64,000 nt of DNA from Ziziphus jujuba (taxonomy: Eukaryota; Streptophyta; Magnoliopsida; Rosales; Rhamnaceae), in contig NC_083386.1 of the NCBI RefSeq assembly GCF_031755915.1, positions 5,087,501 to 5,151,500 on the forward strand, given 5' to 3'. Positions 1 through 11,600 of the stretch are shown here, in pieces. The position numbers were made by a program, and so were the translations under genes. The stretch's first letter is position 1, and the number at the start of each line of letters is the position of its first letter. Below the pieces are notes generated by a model. The model was given only the letters and a program-made list of their open reading frames with translations, searched no databases and was not told the DNA's origin.

Positions 1-206
1 TACCTCCACACGTGCACTTCGGAGTTGAAGCAATGAATTCAGAAAGTAGTTGGCCTTAGATGTTTGAATTGTTCAATAGACAGATTTGAGGAGCGAGATC
101 TGAGGTAGAAAGCAAGTGAAAAGGGAGTCAAACTAGAGTACATATACCTGAAAAATCTTGCTAATCATAATAGCCTGCCTCAAAAATATATATCTTCTTC
201 TTCTTC

Positions 207-237
<31 letters not shown>

Positions 238-394
238 TTCATCATAGTCAATATTCTAGTACAAAAAAATAATCCTCGAAACTAAACTTAGACTCTTCTT
301 CAAATCCAAATTTGTTTTACTTTTGAAGATCTTAAAAAGCTAATAGTAAAATTATGACAAGATTCAACAATCTAATTACAACAATTTGGAGAAA
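1..394 (-). other. 3' flank of the CNL gene
   Basis: Sequence downstream of the TAA stop. It has a close copy at about 36,130-36,500, beside the CNL terminal-exon pseudogene. It includes a TA microsatellite at about 214-238. No clear poly(A) signal was recognised. Confidence 0.6.
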
Positions 395-1132
395 TTAAGA
401 TTTGGTTTTTGTACCTTTTCCACTGAAGAGTTCTTGTAATGTAGTACAGGGGTGGCTATTCCAGAGCTCTGGTATGGTGGTATTAAGATCCATGGGGGTA
501 TTAACAGCCATGATTGTATTAATATCATCAATCACCTTATGATCTGCACCTACTGTAACTAGTTTATGAAGTTTTGGGGTGCTAACTGTATGACCATGTT
601 GAGAGAAACTTTGCAATTCAAAGCAACGACTTACTGTTACATTTTCCAAATCTGGAAATCCCAACATATATTTCCCCAAATAGAAGCTTGTGAGGCTTGG
701 TAAACAATCAAGTATCAAAGTTTTCAACCGAGCAAAAGTAATTTCACCACCTTCTATATCCTCACCTTCGTCTGCGTCTACAATTATTTCTGCCATTCTT
801 TTGCAATCAAATATAATCAAACATTGGAGTTGTGCCATACTTCTTGCTGTTTGGGAAGTTAGTAAACTTGGCATTCCATGGCATTGTCTGATTTTCAAAG
901 TCACCAGATTTTGGAATGAGATGGAGGATGGCACTAACTTCTTTATTCTGCCACATCTCAAGATGTCTAAGTCTATCAAATTTTGAAACACTGTCTGGGG
1001 CTGCGAGCTCTCCTCCCTCAGATGCAACAAGTTTGGCATATCATATAGTCTTAATCCCCTTAGACATGAAAGTGTCCCCGCACATTCTTCTTGGTCACCA
1101 ACCGGATCCTGATATTGACTAGAAGATGTAAC
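395..1132 (-). CDS. CNL exon 9: terminal LRR exon with stop
   Basis: 245 codons plus TAA (residues 2342-2586). The acceptor is TTTTGCAG at 1134-1133. It begins VTSSSQYQDPVGDQEE and holds LRR segments such as LRLYDMPNLLHL, LVTLKIRQC and LPSLTSFYLG. It ends GKGTKTKS followed by TAA at 397-395. A diverged copy with an in-frame stop lies at 36,790-37,262, and the 3' flanks of the two copies also match, which supports this as the natural last exon. Confidence 0.82.
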   Translation of the reverse strand, partial: VTSSSQYQDPVGDQEECAGTLSCLRGLRLYDMPNLLHLREESSQPQTVFQNLIDLDILRCGRIKKLVPSSISFQNLVTLKIRQCHGMPSLLTSQTARSMAQLQCLIIFDCKRMAEIIVDADEGEDIEGGEITFARLKTLILDCLPSLTSFYLGKYMLGFPDLENVTVSRCFELQSFSQHGHTVSTPKLHKLVTVGADHKVIDDINTIMAVNTPMDLNTTIPELWNSHPCTTLQELFSGKGTKTKS

Positions 1133-2351
1133 CTGCAAAAATCAATTTTCTAAATCAATTTTCTAAGTTTAATTAGTATATTATAAACAAATTAAATTAC
1201 AGAGACAAAAGCTGATCATTATTACAGCTTATCTAATTTCAACAGCTGACTTGGATACCTTGGTAAATGTCAATTAGATCAATATCAAATTGTACTTTAT
1301 ACTTACCGTACATGTATATATACCAGTAAAAGAGTTCTAAATGTTCTAAAATATAAATAAGCAAAACAGCTGTTGTCTAATTAGAAAGACGTATAAGAAT
1401 ATGAGTACGTATGAATGATTTATGGCATCGTTTATTAAACTCTTCGGAAAAAAATTAGTATGTACATAGGAAAAGATAAAATATTAAAACAAAAAGAATC
1501 TAGAAAAAAAAAAAAAAAAAAATCAAAGGGCAAACACTGCTCATCACCTTGTCAATTGATAATAGGGGTTCGTGGAATGAAATATGCTCATAATCAATCA
1601 GCCTACTTCTGTCTTGGAAGCGTAGGAATTTTAAGGACAAATCCTTAGCTTTCATAAAATAAGACACTTGCAACCATCTCAACAAAGGCAACCTTAATGC
1701 GTGTAATCCTGGGTAGAAGCACATCAGTTGAGGAAGATTGTGGAGTGTAAGAGCGTTTAATTGAGGAAACACAAACGTAGGTATTGCCTGGTCTTGTCCT
1801 TCCTCCTTACCAACAATTTGCTCTATCCCACAATTTCTTATAACTAGGCTTCGAAATTGGAGAAGATTTTTGGCAACAGAAGTTGGAAAGAGTATTTTCA
1901 GACTCTGGCATTCATTAGCATTGAGCTCTTGGAGATCTTGGAAGGTAAAAGTTCCTCTGGGATCGTTGCTCCAAACATGCTTCAATTTTGGTAAAAGTGA
2001 TAGTTGGAGCATTGTCAAATGAATGGTTACTGTTGCTTCCGTTATGTCATGATGATGATCATTTGATGTTTCGATTTCAAATACCTCTTCCATCATTTCA
2101 CAATTAGATATGACCAACTTGCTGAGGTTGTGGAGTCTTCTTAGTATGTTAGAAGAGAACATCTTGGTTAGACTTTTACAGCCGTTCACTTTTATTTCTT
2201 TCAATTTCCCAAAGATACCTGCTGTGAGTTGGTCTTGACTTATCATCATCACTCTGGGTGTACCTACTCCAACCTGAAGTGTTTCAGCCAAAAAACATTG
2301 AAACTGAGTAGAGAAGAAAGAATAGGGGGGAAAGTTATTACAATGCATTTA

Positions 2352-2387
<36 letters not shown>

Positions 2388-5300
2388 AGGATAAAATTTC
2401 AATTTATAGCCTCCTTAATTTGTTTTCCAATTTTTGCACAAATGCATCCCTATTTTGAAAATTTTCACCATATCTGTTAGGACTCGTCCAAGATCCTTCA
2501 TCAGAATTCCAGAAAAATTCTCAAATTCTGAACCCAGGAAAATCCTACCGGGGAAAATCCAGCATAACCTCCTTTAAGGGTTGAACTTACCACAATTTTC
2601 CTGCACTGAAAATACACTTCTATATACACCACCTTATTCCTCCCACCTTACTACAATTTACTTCCACAAGTTTGTAGGACTTCAAATAAATGACAGAAAA
2701 CCAGTGCAGAATTAAATAAATAATCGTCCAAATAGTATACAGAACGTTATCAGTACAAGTGAATATGAAATTTTATACAATACAAGATAAAAAAAAATAA
2801 TACAAGATAGAAAGAAAAGGAAAAGCCTCTTGGACTTTTAGTAACGAACCAAGACATCGAGCTCGCCCCCGGACGATCAACGTCGACTAACCTGGGCCTA
2901 AGGGAACGAAATTTGACAACATGAGATGCTAATCATCTCACTGAGTGACCCAATCGACTAATCAGAGAAATAAATAATAATAATATAACAATAATATAAA
3001 TTTGATTAATCAATAATAAATAAGTAAGTAATTAATTATTAAGTATTTGAAAATAATATTTTCTCTCAAAACCCTTACGATTCACTCAGTTTGAAATGTT
3101 TCCTTTTTAAAACGTTTTCACAATATCCGATATTTTAAACCCCAAAATCCAGAACGTATTTAATTAAAAGGCAATAAATTAACAATCCAAAATTTATAGT
3201 GAGAGGTAAAAATATAAAAAATAATGCTAATAACAAATATTAAATTATAAATAAGGTATCATAACAAATAATACAAAATCACAATAAACTTTATACTAAA
3301 ATGATCTGAGGAATATTTAAATAAATAAAGTAAATCAATTTATTTCTAAAGGAAATGTTTAAAATAATCTAAAATATCCGTTTAAAATATAGGATAAAAA
3401 TAAAATAAACCGATAAATTTTATAAAATTTAATTTAAAATACCAAAACAATTTAATTTATAAAGCCCTATTAAATACACTTTAATTTAAATAAAATTTTA
3501 AAATATTTTATAATCAAAAGCACATCGTAAAAACCATCTTATGCACCCACTATATACCAATGGCGCCAACGGTACCCAGCATCCCAAGCATCGCCAAGCA
3601 GGAGGTTAAAGAGAGAAACCAGCATACGGTCACGTGGCATCCCACCGCGTCGCTGTAAACAGGCGTCCCGGCCATGGAGGGGCAGCCTACCCTCGTCCAA
3701 TGGCAATTACAAGACAACCCCATAAATCACCTATGCGCTACTCACACCCACTTGCGCACTAATCACATCCACATGCGCGCTAATCATATCCATGTATACA
3801 GAACACCAGTACGTGTATTGTGCATCTAAAAATCATAAAATTCGTACATTTTCAAAATCTCAAAAATTTCATAAGTACCATCGGATTTATTCCATCCAAT
3901 TAAACCCGTAAATTTTCCACAATTTCTTTATAAATCATCGTCATAAATCCATCGCATAAATTCCACCAATTTCAAATCCATCAATGAAATTAACAATAAT
4001 TTAAAATAAATATTCCTTCAATTTCTCAAAATTCAAAATATAATTAAATTTCACAATTCATCAATATATAAATACATTTTTATAAAACATAAATAAATTC
4101 ACAATTAAATTCAACAACAATTCAATTTCACAATTTCTTTAAAATTGAATTTCATAAAAATAAAATCTCCATAATTTGTCAAAATCAAATTATGCTTTAA
4201 TACACATACATTTCAATTTATTTAAATTGTGCCATCAAAATTCCAAATATAATTATACTAAACAATTAACACATGAAATATCACATTTTCAAATAATCAA
4301 TTATCACAAAATACATATAATTAAAAATCCAAAATTAAGTTTGAAGGTGGGTCACTTACCTCGAGCACGCAATCCAACCAAGATCCTCCATAGGATCAAT
4401 TACATGACTCATATGCGCTCCTAGAACAACAATATTATATATGATCAAATAAATTAATATTTTATTCGAATAAATAATACCCGGTACCCGAAGGGTTTAA
4501 CACAAACGGTGTCCAAAATTCGTAATTAAGGTATCAACGGAAAGTTAAGGGGACAAGGAATATGTTACCGATCTCCGTTGGACTCAACTCGACCGGTGGT
4601 GGCCGGAAAGTGAACAGAAGGTTTCAGCCGAACTTCAACTTGTCGTGTCTCCTAAAAAACAGGAAATTGAGCTGAATGGACCTCAAAATCAAGCTCAAGA
4701 GGTTCAAAATAGGGGGAAAAGAATACGAAATCGGACTGGGTTGGCTGGAAAACAGCGAAATCGCCGAAAAATCAAAATGGGCCGCCGCCGGCTTCATCCG
4801 TTGATCTGGGCGCCTCGCTGGTTGACCAACTGCCAAACTTGGCAGCTAAGCTCGCCGACAGCTGTGCTTCACCGGTGGCTGGCACGTGGCCGGAAATGGT
4901 GCAGACCGAAAGAGAGATATTGACGAGGGGGAGAGAGAGAGAGAGAGAGAGGGAGGTGAGTTTTTCTCTCAAAATAAATTCATCAAATGGGTCACACTGC
5001 AAGTTTTTTGGGTCGGATCAATAGGAATTCGGATTACCAACTCTATCAATAGGAAATCTATTTCTTGATTAATCCATTTGAAGTAAGGGGAAAAAAGACA
5101 AATGATAAAAGCACCATAGAGGAAATTCTCCAGCAAATGGTAAAGTTTTCATCTTATACAGGTAAGGAATCTATAATTGACATTTTAATAGTTTTGTACA
5201 CTCCATTTACATGTGAAAATTTTAAAAAAAATTGTGTACACAAGGGTTCCATTAGAAAGAGAAAAGAAAAAAAAAACAGAAATATGAGAAGGTGTTTATG

Positions 5301-5584
5301 TAACTTCCAAGAATACAAACAGGTTTCTGTAAAATTGACAAAGCAGTTAATCAAAGGAGGTTTTGATGTATATTTTCCTATGTGAAAAAAACAAATACAA
5401 ATCTCAAAGTAAGAACATAAGAGTATTATTATGATTATGTAGGCAGGTATTAGGGAAGAAAAAACATGACACTAGTTTTATTTGAAGACAAAAAGACAGA
5501 AAAAAAAAATAATACGGTAGATTAAAACTCTTACTATTTTCCTATCTGAAAAAACAAACACAAACCTCAAAGCAAGAACATAAG

Positions 5585-5622
<38 letters not shown>

Positions 5623-8600
5623 GATTATGTTGCCAGGTATTAGGAAAGAAAAAACATAGTTTATTTGAAGACAAATAATAATAATAAAATAAAATACGGT
5701 AGATTAAAGCTGTTACCTTCTCCATAAGAAATAAAGGTTGTTGAAATGGAATATCATCATGAGTTAACCCATGTATTTCTTGGAAGCTGAAGACTTCTGA
5801 CATCAAAACCTTCACTTTCATACACTCCACCACATCCATCTTTGATAATGAAGGCCAACTTGAGGTATGTAGCCCTGGATAAAAGCTCACAAGGTTGGGC
5901 AAATTTACAAGCACCAGTTCCTCAAATTGTGGGAATACAAAGTTTTGTGGTTCTATTTCAATTCCCTCATCCTTAGCAACAATTTCTTCTATTGCACAGT
6001 TTGTTATGTGCAACTTTTGAAGTTTGAGAAGACTTTTGGCAACAGAAGTTGGAAACAGATTTTTCAGACTTTGACATTGATAAGCAATAAAACTTTGGAG
6101 ATCTAGGAATTTAAAAATTCCTCGTGAATCCTTACTCCAAACATGCTTCAGTTTTGGTAAAATTGCCAAACTCAACTCCTTCAATTGAAAGTGAGTTATC
6201 TCGTATGTTTCTTGATGATCATTTGGTATTTCCAAATCAAATACCTCTTCCATCATCTCACAATTAGATATGACCAACTTGCTTAGATTTTGGAGCCTTA
6301 TCAGCACATTATATGAAAACATCTTGGTTAGACTTTTACAGTTATACACATTTATTTCTTCCAATTTCCCAAAGAAATCTGCAGTGAATTGTCCTTGATT
6401 TATCAACATCATACTTGTAAGTCCAACCTCCTTTATCATTTCACAATGACGTATCTCCAAAGATTTTAGATTGCAGAGTCTATGATACATATGAGATGGA
6501 ATTATCTTCATTAGATTCTTGCAATTTTTAACTGTTAAATTTTCCAATCGGCAAAAGGAATCTGCAGCGAGTTCAGAATGCCATATAATCTTCAATGTAT
6601 CGATGCCTCCTATTTGCATACCATTCAACTTGGGGAATGCAGCCTGAGTATATGTCCCCATTTAGGAATCATGAGAGTTTTTTTCACAATGGCCTCAGAA
6701 AAAAAAAAAAATAATAATAATAATAATAATAATAGAAGAATAAGAAATCTCAAAATAAGATATAAATAAGTAAAAATGATAAATCTACAGGTGGTAAATA
6801 TATTGAAAAACGATTTATTAAACTAAACACAAAAAAGAAATGCATAAAACATCTCACCTTTTCATTGAAGAGAGGTGGTATGGGGACGCTAAAGTTCTCT
6901 TCTAGCTTGGAAATGAAACCCTTCAGTTCAAGGCAATCATTAATGGAAAGTGTCGTCAGCAGTGGAAATTCTAAGAAAATTGTAGAGGAGAATGATGCGA
7001 GGCTTGGCAGATTTTCTAGTTCCAAATATTCCAGATCAGGGAAGGAAACCTTTTCCATCATTTCATTATTGCTCATTATTTCTTCCATCATTTTACAATC
7101 TCTTATGCGAAGGGCACGAAGCCCTTCAAGACTCAATGCAATAGTAGAAGTACATAGATTTTTCAAAAACTTGCACTTGTCTAAGGTCAATATCTTTAAG
7201 TTATCGAGAGACAAGGAGCTTGGTAGAAGCTGGTCATCCCATATCTTGGTGAAATGACATCCTGACAGTTTCAAGTTCTCCAATATGGGGAAAGAAACAA
7301 ACTACATGCAGACACATTAATAAATGTCAAATTAATCACATCACCGTTTGTTTGATTAATCAAATTAATCAAATTTGCAGCTTAAAAGTAGCAAAACATT
7401 AAAAATCTCACCTTGTTGAAGACAGACGACACAGTGGTGCACAAGTTATCCTCTGATAGAGAAATGGATGTGCCAAATTTTGAACAACCCTTCATGGAAA
7501 GTTCAGTTAACTGAGGAAACTCAATGAAATTTGCAGATGAGAATCTCACAAGGCTTGGGAGATTTTTTAGCTTCAGCATTCTTAGTTTAGGAAATGACAT
7601 TTTATCCATCCTTTCATTTGCGCTCATTACGATTTCCTCCATTATTATACAATCTCGTACCTCAAGGAAACAAAGTTGTTCAAAACTTGCTGATATAGCA
7701 TATGAAAATAGATTTTTCAAACCGTCACACTTGATCATAACCAAGTTTGTTAGGTTATGGAAAGAAGTAGACCATTGTACAGGTTGATCAACCCATATCT
7801 TCTTGAAATGACATCCTAAAATTTCCAACTTCTCCAATTTGGGGAAAGAAACAAACTGCAGACACATACATTAATAAATGTCAAGTTAAATTTCTGCTTC
7901 TTTCCATTCAAACACATGCAAGGAGTTATCACACAAGCGGATAGCTCAATTTTTTCTTTTCTTTTCATAATTTACTAATAATTTTATTACATCTGCACTC
8001 TAATTTATGGGAAGATTACAAAACCCCCTGTGTTTTTTTTAGGCAAATTGAAACTAGAGTGAAGTTAAGGTTTTTCTTAGTCCTATCTTATGCAATGTTA
8101 TATAAATTCTTCTTCCAAAAATTATCGACTCAAAGACTAATTTTTGAAAATAATTTGGGAGCCCCTGAATGGGCAGGTTTATCTATGCACTAAGTTATTT
8201 AACAAAAATTTTTGTTGTTGAACATCATACAACCAACCACGCATGTATAAATTTGGGTCTTAAAAAATCTTACCTTTTGGTTGAACAGAGACAGAATGGT
8301 AGTGCAGGAATTCTCTTCTGACTTGGAAATGAAAGTCCCAAATTGATGGCAATCTTGAATGGAAAGTTCATTCAGCACTGGAAACTCAATGAAAATTTCA
8401 GAGGAGAATCTCACAAGGCTAGGAAGATTTCTTAGATTCAGACGCTTTAGTTTAGAGAATGACAGCTTTTCCGTAATTTGATTTCTGCTTATTATTATTT
8501 CTTCCATCTTCCTACATTCCCTTATCTCAATGGAATTGAGATGCTCTAAACTTGCTGCCATAGCAGCAGATGGAAACAAACTTGTCAAAAACTCACAGCC

Positions 8601-11600
8601 GACAACTTCCAGTATTGTTAATTGACGGAAAGGAGTAGAGCCAAGTACAAGTGGGTCATCCCATATCTTCTGGAAATGAAATTTGAACAGTTGCAACTTC
8701 TCCAATCGAGGGAAATAAAACTGCATGATAATGTCAAGTAAATTAGATATCAGCTTGTTTCAATTGTATGCATAAGTTATGAGTTCAATTGTATGCAAAG
8801 TTATGAGTTCAAGAAATGAAAGCCATGTTTATGTGCAGAAAGATTTCGTTGCACAAAAAAAAAAAAAAAAAAGCAGTAGTTTCTTTTAAAGGGAGACATG
8901 AACAAAAACATAGGAAGAATCAAGAAAGTTGAGATCATAATCTAACCTTGGTGAAAAATGAGGTTTGTTCAACTGGAAACGTTTCACAACGGGCTGAAAC
9001 ATTTGTTTCTTGGATGAACTCAGATGGAAAAAGCTTCACCTTCATACACTGAATCATATATAACCTTGTTAACAGAGGCCAACTTGAGGTATGTAAACTT
9101 GGATAGAAACACACAAGATTGGGCAAATATTTGAGTTGCATTTCCCCTAGTTGTGGAAATACAAACTCAGGAGGTGCTTTCTCTGATCCTTCTTCCTTAG
9201 CTACAATTCTTTCTATCCCACAGGAATTAATATCCAGTCCTTTAAGTTGGAAAAGACCTTTGGCAATGGAAGGTGGAAAGATTGATTCCAGACTTGGACA
9301 TTCAGAAGCTACAACTTTCTCTAGATGTGGGAAGGTCACAGTAGCTTGAGGATCTTTACTCCACACAAACTTGAGTTTTGCTAGCCGGAATAACCTCAAA
9401 TCAGTCAACTGAGCGGGTACTGCAGGGTACGTTTCTTCACTATTATTTGACATTTGGATTTCAAATACCTCTTCCACCAGATTACAATCATTTATGCACA
9501 AATGTGTTACATTGTGGAGTCTCCTCTGCATACTAGATGGAATTATCTTCATCAGATTCTTGCAATTGATTACTGTTACATATTTCAGTTTGCAAAAGAA
9601 ATTTGCAGTACTGATCTCATCATCATATTGCCATATCATCCTTAATTTATCCATGCCTTGAATCACTACTTTATTCAAGCTGGGGAATGCTGCCTGCAGT
9701 GTATTTGTGATCACCACTGAGGAATCAGAAAATATATATATCTAAAATAAATTACCAGCTAAAAGATTAAGCGAGAAAGAAGAAAAATGTCACCTTTTCG
9801 TTGAAGAGAGATGGCATGGTACCAGTGCACAAGTTCTGTTCTGTATTGGAAATGAAAGTCTCAAATGCAGGGCAACCTTGAATGTAGAGTTGATCTAACA
9901 TTGGAAACTCAATGAAAATTCCAGAGGAGAATGACACAAGGTTTGGAAGATTGTTCAGTGCCAGAAAATTTAGTTTAGGGAACGACATTTTATCTATTCT
10001 TTCATTCCTTGTCATAGCTTCTTCCATCATTCTACAACCACTTACATCAAGGGAACAGAGCTGTTCCAAACTCACTGCCACAGCAGATGAAAATAGATTT
10101 TTCATAAAGTTGCAGCTTTGTAAAACCAGTTTTGTCAGGTTACGGAAAGAAGTGGAGCTTAGTTGAAACTGGTCATCCCATATCTTGGTGAAGTCGCATC
10201 CAGACAATTTCAATTCCGCCAATTTTGGGAAAGAAACAAACTGCACACAAGTACAATTTCATATGAAGTCAAGGTCTCGCTTTACTTCATTTTAGACAAC
10301 TAAATAAAAAGCCCAAATAGTTTCTCTCAAATTGGTTAACCCATTAATTTTTACGGCTTTATAATAATTTTGTAATATACATATATACAGCCAGCTTTTT
10401 ACCTTTTCTTATATATATATATAAATAACTCCATTAAAAGAAATAATCTCTGTGTTAAAAAAATTTAAATTGCTCATACATGTTTCGTGTTCCTGATAAG
10501 AGTTGAAAATTTCTTATCTAACTTTATTCACAAAGATTAAAATAGAGAAAATGAATTTTATGTGTGTTATGTTATTGATCAAGTATTGGTTGTTTTAAAT
10601 ATATAGGTGGTAAAAGAATAATAAATACGCATGAAATGAAATTTGCAGCTACCTTCCCGTCGAAAAAGGGCATGGTGGAATCCACAATCAAAGGTTCCTC
10701 TTCATTTTGTGATGGAGTTTTCTTCATTTTGGAACAGAATTTTCTGAGCTTTGTCACATTTACCAACTTCAAGGAGCACAAGTGAGGAAACTCATCAACT
10801 ATTTTATCCTCCTCCTCCTCCTCATCATCATTTAGTTCATGAGTAACTATCTCCTCCATCATCTGGCAATCCTTTATTTCAATTTCCTCAAGCTGTGTAG
10901 CAATGGAGAATGGCAAGAGATTCTTCAATCTCTCACATTTGCTTACTTTTATAATACTCAATCTTTTGAATGTCTCGGCTACGAGTTCCCCATGACTTAT
11001 CTTCTCCAGCTTAGTCAAACTGACAAGCGACAATGATTCCAAGCTAGCAAAGGCAGCAGAACAATTAATATGTTCCATCGTGTTAATCAAGTACCGAATC
11101 TTATCATTCCCTTTTAAGTACAACCGCTTCAATTCTTGAAAGCCCTTTTTATCTAATTCATAAACAATATTATTCACACCTTGTAATTCACTGAAATGCA
11201 GCACATGAGACCTTCTCAACAAAGTTTCAAGACCATAATCATGTAATATAATGCTTTCGTTGTTCTTGGATATTGCCAAATATCTTGAAGGTGAGATTTG
11301 TGCTGAAAGACCAACACCAATATGTTCCTCAACCTCTTTCTCATTATCAACTTGTATTAAAATCTTATATCGTTCCAGTGTTTCACTAAATAGGTCTTGT
11401 GACAGCATCCTGATGTCAGGTACTCTTAATTCCAAAGTGGTCAACCGAACCAAATGTTTTAGCTCAAGAAGACTGGCATTTCTTTTTTCCCCATTAACTA
11501 CTTCAATGTCCTTATCCCAATTCTTAAAATCCATATACAATTCTTCTAGACGTGTCAAATGTGGTATAATGTTCGGATGGATCACCCTAAGTTTTTTACA

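Larger units (their letters stand above)
2274..5716 (-). other. Intron 7 of the CNL gene, 3.4 kb, with an LTR fragment
   Basis: The intron is bounded by GT at 5716-5715 and AG at 2275-2274. The other introns are 100-418 bp. The excess length comes mainly from the antisense LTR fragment at 2475 to about 4955. A tandem duplication of intron sequence also lies next to the donor (about 5,370-5,715). Confidence 0.75.

Noticed and set aside
5065..5385. 106-codon open frame opposite the CNL intron
   Set aside because: Within intron 7, no recognisable motif, and overlaps a tandemly duplicated intron stretch.
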